Origin: a gamma proteobacterium endosymbiont of Lamellibrachia anaximandri
GTDB taxonomy: Bacteria > Pseudomonadota > Gammaproteobacteria > Chromatiales > Chromatiaceae
DNA: 46,012 nucleotides
Assembly (NCBI GenBank): GCA_016756855.1
Contig: JAESPD010000031.1
Span: 1 to 46,012 of the forward strand
Reading direction: 5' to 3'
Positions 7,503 to 15,236 of this stretch are shown one piece after another (within the stretch, counting starts at the first letter, position 1; the number at the start of each line of letters is the position of its first letter). Below the pieces are notes generated by a model. It was not told where the DNA came from. It ran no database searches and worked only from the letters and a program-made list of their open reading frames with translations. The position numbers and the translations under genes are program-made.

Positions 7503-9326
7503 TCAATCCTTCTTGCGTGACTGATGCTTCTTCTGCTTGGATTTTTGTTTGCCGGCAGCCTTTTTCTCGCCTGCCTCAGCCTTGCCCCGGTGGGATTTCT
7601 TGCCTTTGCCACCATGACTCCCCTGGTCCAATTCGATATCCAGTTTCTGCCCGCAGACATAGACCCGACGTAGATGTTGGAAGATATCCTTCGGCATGCC
7701 TTCCGGCAGTTCCACCGTGCTGGAGTCTTCACTGATATCGATATGACCGATATGGGCGCCGTCGAGACCCGCCTCATTGGCGATGGCGCCAACGATCTCC
7801 CGAGGCGAAACACCATCTTTGTGACCAACCGCAATGCGGTAGGTTTCACATGGAATATCGTCATCCCGGCGTGAGGGCCGCTCTTTGCGCTCTTTACGTT
7901 TTTTGCCTTCCCCAGCCCCCCGGTCACCACGGGAGGCCTCACCCCGCCCCTGATTCGACTTGCGCCCAGGGCGCTCAGACCGGCCACGCTGCTGAGTCTG
8001 TAACTCCTCAACGATGAAGGGGCGCTCGCGCTGGCTCAGGTAGGTCAGCGCGGCAGCGATATCCATCGCACTCATCTCCTGCTCCTGTTCAAAGCGGCTG
8101 AGCAGACGATAGTAGTAGTCGAGATCCTGTTCCGCGAGTGCCTCCCGCAGCATCAACATAAAACGGTCGATGCGGTGTTCGCTGAGATCATCTGCGGTGG
8201 GCATTTCCATCGCTGGAATACGCTGGCGGGTGTTGCGCTCTATGGCCTTCAACAGATGGCGTTCACGGGGCTGCACAAACATCAATGCTGTGCCTTCGCG
8301 TCCTGCCCGACCAGTGCGGCCGATGCGGTGAACATAGGATTCCGGATCATTGGGAATATCGAAATTGACCACGTGGCTGATGCGTTCCACATCCAGGCCA
8401 CGGGCCGCGACATCGGTGGCCACCACGATATCGAGCTGACCTTTTTTCAGCCGGTTGATGGTGCGTTCCCGCATCGTCTGATTCATGTCGCCGTTCAAGG
8501 CTTCAGCGGCAAAACCGTGGGCCTCAAGCTTGTCCGCCACCTCTGCAGTGGAAGTCTTGGTACGCACGAAGACAAGCATCGCATCGAACTCCTCCACTTC
8601 CAGTACCCGGGTCAGGGCATCCATCTTGTGGTGGCGGGTCACAACGATGTGGCGCTGATCGATGGTGGTGACGGTCTCGGTCTTGCCTTTGACCTTGATC
8701 TCCATCGGATCGGTCAGGTGCTTTCTCGCCACGCGGCGGATAGCGTCCGGCATGGTCGCGGAGAAGAGCGCCACCTGACGTGTCTCGGGTGCCTGATCGA
8801 AGATCCACTCGATATCGTCGACGAAACCCATCTTCAGCATTTCATCGGCTTCATCCAGTACCAATGCCTGGATGCCTTTCAGTGAGAGGGTGCGGCGACG
8901 CAGATGATCCATCACCCGCCCCGGCGTACCAACGATGACATGCACCCCCCGCTTGAGCTGACGCAGTTGAGTCGACATGCTCTGTCCACCATAAAGCGGC
9001 AGGACATGAAATCCCTCCAGATGGCGGGCGTAGCTCTGGAACGCCTCGGAGACCTGCAACGCCAGCTCACGGGTCGGCGCCAATACCAGCACCTGGGGTT
9101 CACGCTGTTGCAGATCGATACGGCTCAGCAGCGGCAGAGCAAAGGCTGCGGTCTTACCGGTACCGGTCTGGGCCTGACCCAGCAGATCCCGCCCTTCCAG
9201 CAGGTGCGGAATACACTGTGCCTGCACTGCTGTCGGGGTTTCATAACCCAGCCCCTGGACCGCCCTTAAAACAGGCGTAGCCAGTTCGAGATCGTCGAAA
9301 ACGATAGAAGTTGGATCGGAAGACAT
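7503..9326 (-). CDS. deaD: DEAD-box ATP-dependent RNA helicase, DeaD/CsdA type
   Basis: A 607-residue RNA helicase for ribosome assembly, mRNA decay and cold adaptation. Motifs in order: the Q motif region (FDDLELATPVLRAVQGLGYETP), AQTGTGKT at 52-59, PTRELA, TPGRVMD, DEAD at 158-161, SAT at 189-191 and HRIGRTGRAGR. After the helicase core comes a helical region and a DbpA-type RNA-binding domain (about 500-575, YRIAVGHKDGVSPREIVGAI). Lys/Arg-rich linkers flank that domain, and the tail is strongly basic (KGKKSHRGKAEAGEKK). The ATG at 9326 is preferred, with GAGG about 11 nt upstream. A GTG at 9338 would add four residues. Confidence 0.95.
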   Translation of the reverse strand: MSSDPTSIVFDDLELATPVLRAVQGLGYETPTAVQAQCIPHLLEGRDLLGQAQTGTGKTAAFALPLLSRIDLQQREPQVLVLAPTRELALQVSEAFQSYARHLEGFHVLPLYGGQSMSTQLRQLKRGVHVIVGTPGRVMDHLRRRTLSLKGIQALVLDEADEMLKMGFVDDIEWIFDQAPETRQVALFSATMPDAIRRVARKHLTDPMEIKVKGKTETVTTIDQRHIVVTRHHKMDALTRVLEVEEFDAMLVFVRTKTSTAEVADKLEAHGFAAEALNGDMNQTMRERTINRLKKGQLDIVVATDVAARGLDVERISHVVNFDIPNDPESYVHRIGRTGRAGREGTALMFVQPRERHLLKAIERNTRQRIPAMEMPTADDLSEHRIDRFMLMLREALAEQDLDYYYRLLSRFEQEQEMSAMDIAAALTYLSQRERPFIVEELQTQQRGRSERPGRKSNQGRGEASRGDRGAGEGKKRKERKERPSRRDDDIPCETYRIAVGHKDGVSPREIVGAIANEAGLDGAHIGHIDISEDSSTVELPEGMPKDIFQHLRRVYVCGQKLDIELDQGSHGGKGKKSHRGKAEAGEKKAAGKQKSKQKKHQSRKKD

Positions 9327-9397
9327 GGGGAACAGCACCTCGAACAGGGAGAAGATCCACCGAGGAGGCTCAATGGAAGGGACGGGAAAGGCGCGTA

Positions 9398-9403
9398 ATT
9401 ATA
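9398..9403 (-). promoter_or_regulatory. Candidate -10 box for the helicase gene
   Basis: TATAAT on the minus strand, about 70 nt upstream of the helicase start. The hexamer 17 nt further upstream (TATCCA) matches the -35 consensus at only three positions. A moderately long 5' leader would be in keeping with cold-shock helicase genes. Confidence 0.35.
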
Positions 9404-9608
9404 CAGATTTTGACTATAGCTGGATAGCCATCACTCGCTAAAACCTAAGATTCAGCCTTACCGATCGCCTGACAGACAAAAAAATGTTATTGAATTTTCA
9501 CATTTCAGCCTCATACTGGCTACTCTTAGTAGGTTATGTTCCTCCCATAACAAATAACTGCTAATCACCTTTCTGGACTCGCGCAGCCACTGTAGCCCCA
9601 TATTTTCC

Positions 9609-11054
9609 GTGAAAACGTTACGACGACTTTTCAGAAATGCTCCCGTGCCTATTGCCATCAAATGGTCAATCGCAATCGGCACCCTGATTTCACTGGTAAT
9701 GGGCACCCTGGGCTGGTTTCTGATCACCCAGCAGAACAGCATCCACATGCGGGAAGTGGAGATTTTCGGCACGGCACTGGTAGAGCAACTCTCTCACTCA
9801 TCGAGTGAACCTCTGCTCGCTGACGACCTGTTCAACCTCCAGGGGTTGGTCAGCAGACAGACGCAGAGCCGCAATATCGTGGGAGCTGCCATCGTCAGTT
9901 TGCGCGGCCTGCGCGCTGACTCGGGAGTCGTGCCGCAAAAGCTGGACGATACAGATAAACAGAACTCCAGCGTATGGGTCTGGCGCGATGAAGATGGAGT
10001 CTCCCATCCTGTGATCACCTTCACCACCCCAATCCGCTTCCGCGGCACCACCGCCGGTCAGGCGATCATCACCCTCGACCGGGAATTTCTCGACCGTCAT
10101 CAGCGCGCCACTATCCGCATCATCGCCTATGCCACCTTGGGCCTGATCCTGATCGCCGCTCTGCTCTCATACGCACTGAGCCGTAGACTTTCACGCCCTA
10201 TCACCCTGCTTGCACAGGCAGGAGAAAAAAAACTCGGCGCCGACTTTGCCGAAAGTATCGATGCGGGGCGCAGGGACGAGATCGGCCAGGTCTACGCCCA
10301 TTTTGATCGCATGTCCCTGGGGCTGCTGGAGAAAGATCAGGTTGAAGCGGCCCTCTCCCGCTACGTCTCACCGGTGGTGGCAAAGAAAATTCTCTCCAAT
10401 CTGGCCCAGCCCCGCCTGCCGAACCAGCAGGTGGATGGCTCGGTGCTCTTTTGCGATATCGTCGGTTTTACAGAGCTTTCGGAGAATCTGCCGCCTGACG
10501 AGGTCGCATCCATGCTGAACCTCTATCTGGGTTATATCGCCGAGGCAGCCCATCTCAGCCATGGATTTGTCGACAAATTCATCGGCGACAGCGCCATGAT
10601 CCTGTTCGGCGTACCGGATTCAGATCCGAAGCATGGTCAACACGCCATCCGCTGCGCCTGGCTGATTCAGGCACTGGTCAAGCTGCTCAACCGTGAACGT
10701 GTCTCTTCGGGAAAGAGTCCGATCCACTTTCGTATCGGGATCAACAGCGGAGTCATGCTGGCGGGCAATATCGGCATTCCGGAGCGTCTGGAATTCACCG
10801 TTGTGGGTGATACCGCCAACCTCGCCTCACGGCTCTGCTCCCTGGCGCCGGCGGATGGTATTATCATGAGCGAAACGACTGCCATACAGCCCCATATCGA
10901 TGAGATGATTGAACTGACAGAGCAAGCGCCTATCCAGGTACGCGGACGCAAGAATCCGGTAACACCCTCCATCGCAGGTACGCCCTCCTCCGAATTCGGT
11001 AACTGGTTGATGAATGCCCTTGACACCATCCTCAACAATGGAACAAAGGGATGA
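9609..11054 (+). CDS. HAMP-domain class III adenylate cyclase
   Basis: A 481-residue membrane-anchored nucleotide cyclase. Transmembrane helices at about 17-40 and 168-190 enclose a sensory region of about 125 residues, predicted to be periplasmic. A HAMP linker (about 188-240) and a class III cyclase domain (about 275-440) follow. The active site is complete: metal-binding D283 (FCDIVGFTELSE) and D327 (KFIGDSAM), purine-selecting K323 and D401/T402, and transition-state N404 and R408 (DTANLASR). This set predicts adenylate rather than guanylate cyclase. The start is GTG at 9609. An in-frame TAG at 9594 and the absence of an ATG in between exclude a longer ATG-initiated form. Its stop overlaps the start of the next gene (ATGA), so the two are translationally coupled. 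Confidence 0.9.
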   Translation: MKTLRRLFRNAPVPIAIKWSIAIGTLISLVMGTLGWFLITQQNSIHMREVEIFGTALVEQLSHSSSEPLLADDLFNLQGLVSRQTQSRNIVGAAIVSLRGLRADSGVVPQKLDDTDKQNSSVWVWRDEDGVSHPVITFTTPIRFRGTTAGQAIITLDREFLDRHQRATIRIIAYATLGLILIAALLSYALSRRLSRPITLLAQAGEKKLGADFAESIDAGRRDEIGQVYAHFDRMSLGLLEKDQVEAALSRYVSPVVAKKILSNLAQPRLPNQQVDGSVLFCDIVGFTELSENLPPDEVASMLNLYLGYIAEAAHLSHGFVDKFIGDSAMILFGVPDSDPKHGQHAIRCAWLIQALVKLLNRERVSSGKSPIHFRIGINSGVMLAGNIGIPERLEFTVVGDTANLASRLCSLAPADGIIMSETTAIQPHIDEMIELTEQAPIQVRGRKNPVTPSIAGTPSSEFGNWLMNALDTILNNGTKG

Positions 11055-11977
11055 AACAGCTGTTTCTGCTGACACTGGTACTCATCAGCGGTTGTGTACT
11101 CAATCCCCTGAAAAAAGAGGAGCAGCCCAAGCCAATACCGATGAGCGACTCACTTGCCAGCGCCCAAACACTGGCCCAGGGAGGCCGCTTGGGCGAGGCC
11201 GTGGCTCTGCTCGAAACTGCCATCCTGCAAGAAAATGACAACACCACCCTTCAGGCAACGCTCGAAAAACTGCAAAAACAAAAGAGTGTGTTACGACGTG
11301 AGTTACAGGATCGTTTACTGATTGCAGAGGTCCATGGGATGCAGCGGGAACTCCCGCTGCTGGAGAGGCTCTCCCTTTCGGAATCAGACGACAGCTATCT
11401 TCGATCCAGGCTAATGGACAAAAAAACCAGACTGCAACGCAGCCATAAAGCGCTCTCCGACTGCGGCTGGCGTTATGCCAAATCAGACCGGGAGCTGGCA
11501 ATAACCTGTCTGAATATTGCTCAATCCGTCCGCAATGACGTCACCGACCTACGGCTGCTCACAAAACTGCAGGAGAAAGAACAGCTTGCCAATGAGACGC
11601 AAAAACAGGAAGCGCGTCTGGCACGTGAAATGGCTTGGGCCACACGCAATCAGCAGCGCATTGCTCAGGCAAAAAGCTTTTTGAAGCAAAATATGCTGCT
11701 TGAAGCGCGTTACCTGATCAGAGTGGTATTGAAAGAAGACCCCAAAAACAGCGAGGCTAAAAAGTTGCTTTCGCTGTTGGAAACCAAGCTCAAAGGTCAC
11801 GTCGATACCCTGCTGGAAGCTGGTGACCGACTCTACCGGGACAGCGAGATAGAGGGCGCCAAAGCGGCTTGGCATGCGGCCCTGACCCTGAACCCAAGTG
11901 ATAAACGGGCCAAAGAGAAGATCAAGCGCGCCCAGAAAGTACTCGACAACCTGGAGTCACTTAAAAAGCCGGAGTAA
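11051..11977 (+). CDS. TPR-containing lipoprotein coupled to the cyclase
   Basis: A 308-residue predicted lipoprotein. The signal peptide MKQLFLLTLVLISGC ends in a lipobox (LISG/C15), so it is probably anchored in the periplasmic face of the inner or outer membrane. The rest is alpha-helical: a long charged helical region (about 40-210, partly coiled coil) and C-terminal tetratricopeptide-like repeats (about 215-295; KSFLKQNMLLEARYLIRVVL and GDRLYRDSEIEGAKAAWHAA). It overlaps the cyclase gene by 4 bp. A role in the sensing or localisation of that cyclase on the periplasmic side is an inference from this coupling. I know no named family for it. Confidence 0.85.
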   Translation: MKQLFLLTLVLISGCVLNPLKKEEQPKPIPMSDSLASAQTLAQGGRLGEAVALLETAILQENDNTTLQATLEKLQKQKSVLRRELQDRLLIAEVHGMQRELPLLERLSLSESDDSYLRSRLMDKKTRLQRSHKALSDCGWRYAKSDRELAITCLNIAQSVRNDVTDLRLLTKLQEKEQLANETQKQEARLAREMAWATRNQQRIAQAKSFLKQNMLLEARYLIRVVLKEDPKNSEAKKLLSLLETKLKGHVDTLLEAGDRLYRDSEIEGAKAAWHAALTLNPSDKRAKEKIKRAQKVLDNLESLKKPE

Positions 11978-12022
11978 TTCATCGGCACGCCGAATCCCGC
12001 AAGTTCCATCCCGGCTGCTGAT

Positions 12023-12319
12023 TTCCCAACTCTCGCGTGTAGCCCCTGAATCGCCCAGGGTTATGACCTGTGAAAATGCCTGGAGCAGCAGGATCCGGCA
12101 GTCGCAAGTGGATATTGGTCGCTGATCCGGTACAATCCCGCCCTGCGCAATGCGGGACACAAACCCTTCATGCTGGATTTCCCGCGTATGTGTATCCGTC
12201 TCAGGGATTACGCATACAACGAGATGCGCTACAAGGCGTCACCCCGAACCAATCCGGAATGCGCCAGGCGTCTGATGGAGTTCGCCCAGGAACTGGTCGA
12301 TCTGCGTTGGGAGACTTAA
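12023..12319 (+). pseudogene. nifJ: 3' remnant of pyruvate:ferredoxin (flavodoxin) oxidoreductase
   Basis: Read in one frame, this segment gives the C-terminal end of NifJ-type enzymes: IAQGYDL, CLEQQDPAVASGYWSLIRYN, LRDYAYNEMRY, NPECARRLMEFAQ, and a TAA at 12317-12319. Two in-frame TGA codons interrupt it at 12047-12049 (after SP, where relatives have Cys followed by IAHGYD) and at 12071-12073. No start codon or upstream coding sequence remains, because the 5' side abuts the lipoprotein gene. This is therefore a decayed tail of a protein that is normally about 1,170 residues long. The identification rests on recognition of the conserved C-terminal segments. Confidence 0.8.
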
Positions 12320-12380
12320 CGAACACATGGCCGAGCAGGAACCCACCGAATTCCAACCGGTCGCTTAGGAAGCAATTAGG

Positions 12381-13280
12381 ATGATAAAAGCGCTTTCAAG
12401 TTGCCTTATGGGATTGCTGCTCTCATCAGCTGCCCAGGCGAACAGTTGGCTCCCCAGCACTCCAGTCTCGTTTTATGAAACCAGCTACGAGATGCAGTAT
12501 TTTGCCGCAACTCTGAACGAGGAATCCTGGCTGACCAAGGCTGCTGAAGGGACCGAACAGCCGATATCACTCAATGACCGTCCCTACGGCTTTGGCAGGG
12601 AACTCGACGACGACAGCCCTGCTGACTGGGATGGGATTAAACGGGATGCATTCTACTTCATAGGCTACCAGGCAACTGCCATCGCCGTGCTCTACGTAAT
12701 GCCGGAAAGCATCTCCCAGTGGAGCGACGAGGACAAAAGCAACTACAGCTTCTCCAAGTGGTGGGATAACGTCACAAACCCAATCTGGGATGGCGACCGC
12801 TGGTGGATCAACTATATCCTGCATCCCTATTGGGGGATGGCCTACTATACCCGTGCACGGGAGCGTGGTTATGACGAGATGAGTTCATTTTGGGCATCCG
12901 TTGCCTTCTCCTCAATGTATGAATTCGGTCTCGAAGCCCTTTTTGAACCCGTATCGATACAGGATCTGATATTTACGCCCGTGATCGGCAGTATGCTCGG
13001 CTACTACGTGGAAGGTGTACGTACCAATATCAAGGCACAGCACCACTATAGTTTCGGTGACAAAACCCTCCTGGTACTCACAGACCCACTGGGAGCCGCT
13101 AACAGCATAGTGGATGGCTGGTTTAGTAGTGATGTGGAATCTGACCTGAAATTTCGATCCTTTGTCAGAGAAAATTACTACACCAACTCAGAACCCGAAG
13201 CATGGAGTGACTCGCCCTACCACACTGAACGCGTGGTAGGTGATTATCTCGGCCTTGAGATGAATCTGAACTGGCGTTAA
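12381..13280 (+). CDS. DUF3943 membrane-associated protein
   Basis: A 299-residue protein with a signal peptide (MIKALSSCLMGLLLSSAAQA, then NSWLP). The core carries the hallmark of the DUF3943 family: DRWWINYILHPYWGMAYYTR, FWASVAFSSMYEFGLEALFE, and SIQDLIFTPVIGSMLGYYVE. The several hydrophobic and amphipathic segments suggest an envelope location, but the function of the family is unknown. AGGAAG lies 9 nt before the ATG. It follows the nifJ remnant and stands alone. Confidence 0.85.
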   Translation: MIKALSSCLMGLLLSSAAQANSWLPSTPVSFYETSYEMQYFAATLNEESWLTKAAEGTEQPISLNDRPYGFGRELDDDSPADWDGIKRDAFYFIGYQATAIAVLYVMPESISQWSDEDKSNYSFSKWWDNVTNPIWDGDRWWINYILHPYWGMAYYTRARERGYDEMSSFWASVAFSSMYEFGLEALFEPVSIQDLIFTPVIGSMLGYYVEGVRTNIKAQHHYSFGDKTLLVLTDPLGAANSIVDGWFSSDVESDLKFRSFVRENYYTNSEPEAWSDSPYHTERVVGDYLGLEMNLNWR

Positions 13281-13305
13281 AAGCGAAAAAGGGGGGATTT
13301 ATTTT

Positions 13306-13337
13306 TGCAGGTCAGGTTAGCATAGCGTAACCCGACA
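13306..13337. repeat. REP-like palindrome
   Basis: The segment contains GGTTAGCATAGCGTAACC, nearly self-complementary, flanked by GTC-type ends (CAGGTCA and CCGACA). It resembles short GTCGGGTTACGC-type repeats common in gammaproteobacterial intergenic regions. It lies in the 230-bp gap between the DUF3943 gene and tamA. Confidence 0.55.
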
Positions 13338-13511
13338 AGATCCTACCCTGCTGCAAGCAGGCAGCTTTCGACCAGTCCCAGCCCCACTATCCGAGTCTGC
13401 CATCGGTTATACTGACGCAGAATCAGGCCGGTTTGATACCATCAAAATCTATACATCGTAATTTTGGATAACCGAGTCATGGGTTATTGATATTTGCTCA
13501 TATGGAAGCCG

Positions 13512-15236
13512 ATGCATCGATTTTTTGTAGTCACCTGCCTGCTACTGACCACTGCTACCGCGCATGCTTTGGACATAGCGGTGCAGATCGAAGGTCTGGA
13601 CGGCGAGCAGGAGGCCAATGTGCGCGCTTTCCTCTCCCTGGAGCAGGAGAAGACGCGGGAGGGACTGACCGAGGGTCGTTTACGTCTGCTACACAGGGAG
13701 GCGCCGGCAGAGATTCGTCGGGCGCTACAACCCTTCGGTCACTTCAAACCTAAAATTGAATCCAAACTGGAACAGAATGAGGCAGGCTTTCAAGCCCTCT
13801 ACCAGATCCAGCCGGGCCCCCGAATAAAACTGGCAAAAGTCGAGTTCAATATCACAGGTCCGGGCAGGGACGATACCCGGTTTTCCATGGGACTCGACCT
13901 GCACGAAAACGACTTTCTGGATCAGACCCGCTACAGGGTGCTTAAGCAGCAACTGCTATCCGATGCCATCGAGGCCGGTTATCTGGACGCCAGCTACAGC
14001 ATCCATAAAGTACGGGTGGACCTGGACAGTTACCAGGCCGAGATCCAGCTGGAACTCGAGAGCGGCCCGCAATACCGGTTTGGCGATGTGCGCTTCGTTC
14101 AGGAGATACTGAATCCCGAGTTCCTTGCACGCTACCTGCGCTTCCGTCCCGGCGACCCGTTCAGCCACGATCAGTTGCTGACACTGCAATCCAACCTTAT
14201 CGATAGCGAGTACTTCAGCCACGTGGAGGTTCGCACTCTGCGCGATGAGGCGGTAGACGATCAAGTACCCACCGAAGTGGCGCTGACACCCAACAAACCG
14301 AACCGTTACCGGATCGGACTCGGCTTCACCACCGACACAGGGCCACGCGTCACCCTGGACTGGAAGCGTCGTCTGCTCGGCCACAATGGCCACCGCATGC
14401 TCAGCGAACTGCGCCTGTCGGCCCCTCACAGCTCGTTAAAGACGGAATACATCATCCCACTGGAGCGCCCGTCGAAGGACTCCCTCTCATTCTCGGCCCA
14501 GGGCGACCGTTTCGACACCGATACCCGCCGCGGCGAACGTCTGCTGCTCAATAGCGCCCGTTCAGTGGGTCTGGACAATCACTGGCGGCGCACCATCGGC
14601 ATTGACTACTCCTACGAAGACTTTGAGGTGGGTGCGCATGACGACAACGCCTTACTGCTAGTGCCGTATGTGAGCTGGTCACAGCTGCGCAGTGACGGTC
14701 TCTACTACATCCAGCGCGGCCACAGGATCAACCTGCGTTTCGAGGGAGCCGCTGAGCAACTGCTCTCCAGCACCAGCTACCTCCAGGCCCATACCAACAA
14801 CAAACTCATCCACGGCCTCGGCGACGGCTACTGGCGTATCCTCACCCGGATGGAACTGGGTGCCACCCTGGCGCAAAGTCTGATTGAACTGCCCGCTTCC
14901 AAGCGTTTCTTCGCCGGCGGAGACAACAGTGTTCGCGGTTTTGCGTGGGAGGAGATCGGCCCGCAGGACTCGACCGGAGCGGTTGTAGGCGGGCGTTTTC
15001 TCGCTGTGGGCAGTATCGAGCTGGAACGTCTGCTTACTGAAAAGTGGAGTGCCGCTGTATTCGCCGATGCAGGCAACGCCTTCGACCCGGATTACACTAC
15101 CGACATCGAATACAGCGTCGGTTTCGGCGTACGCTGGCACTCACCGGTGGGACCCATTCGGGTGGATCTGGCAAGCGCCCTGAGCCGGGACGAACCCTCA
15201 GTGCGTCTGCACATCGTCATCGGTCCCGAATTATGA
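13512..15236 (+). CDS. tamA: Translocation and assembly module subunit TamA
   Basis: A 574-residue outer-membrane protein of the Omp85/BamA superfamily. With TamB it inserts certain outer-membrane proteins and supports phospholipid traffic across the envelope. It has a signal peptide (MHRFFVVTCLLLTTATAHA, then LDIAV), three POTRA-like domains (about 20-260) and a 16-strand beta-barrel region. The last strands contain the FFAGGDNSVRGFAWEEIGP loop (the VRGF motif of the family) and the C-terminal PIRVDLASAL. Length matches E. coli TamA. The start is placed at the ATG 13512 with GGAAG just upstream; an in-frame TTG at 13494 would spoil the signal peptide. Its stop overlaps the tamB start. Confidence 0.93.
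   Translation: MHRFFVVTCLLLTTATAHALDIAVQIEGLDGEQEANVRAFLSLEQEKTREGLTEGRLRLLHREAPAEIRRALQPFGHFKPKIESKLEQNEAGFQALYQIQPGPRIKLAKVEFNITGPGRDDTRFSMGLDLHENDFLDQTRYRVLKQQLLSDAIEAGYLDASYSIHKVRVDLDSYQAEIQLELESGPQYRFGDVRFVQEILNPEFLARYLRFRPGDPFSHDQLLTLQSNLIDSEYFSHVEVRTLRDEAVDDQVPTEVALTPNKPNRYRIGLGFTTDTGPRVTLDWKRRLLGHNGHRMLSELRLSAPHSSLKTEYIIPLERPSKDSLSFSAQGDRFDTDTRRGERLLLNSARSVGLDNHWRRTIGIDYSYEDFEVGAHDDNALLLVPYVSWSQLRSDGLYYIQRGHRINLRFEGAAEQLLSSTSYLQAHTNNKLIHGLGDGYWRILTRMELGATLAQSLIELPASKRFFAGGDNSVRGFAWEEIGPQDSTGAVVGGRFLAVGSIELERLLTEKWSAAVFADAGNAFDPDYTTDIEYSVGFGVRWHSPVGPIRVDLASALSRDEPSVRLHIVIGPEL

Noticed and set aside
12047-12073. In-frame TGA codons in the nifJ remnant as selenocysteine
   Set aside because: The gene lacks most of its length, there is no start codon, and the second TGA is not at a Cys position. 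Decay is the simpler explanation.
15044-15232. N-terminal extension of TamB by 63 codons
   Set aside because: The extension is the tamA coding region in another frame. The ATG at 15233 gives a typical membrane anchor and ATGA coupling.
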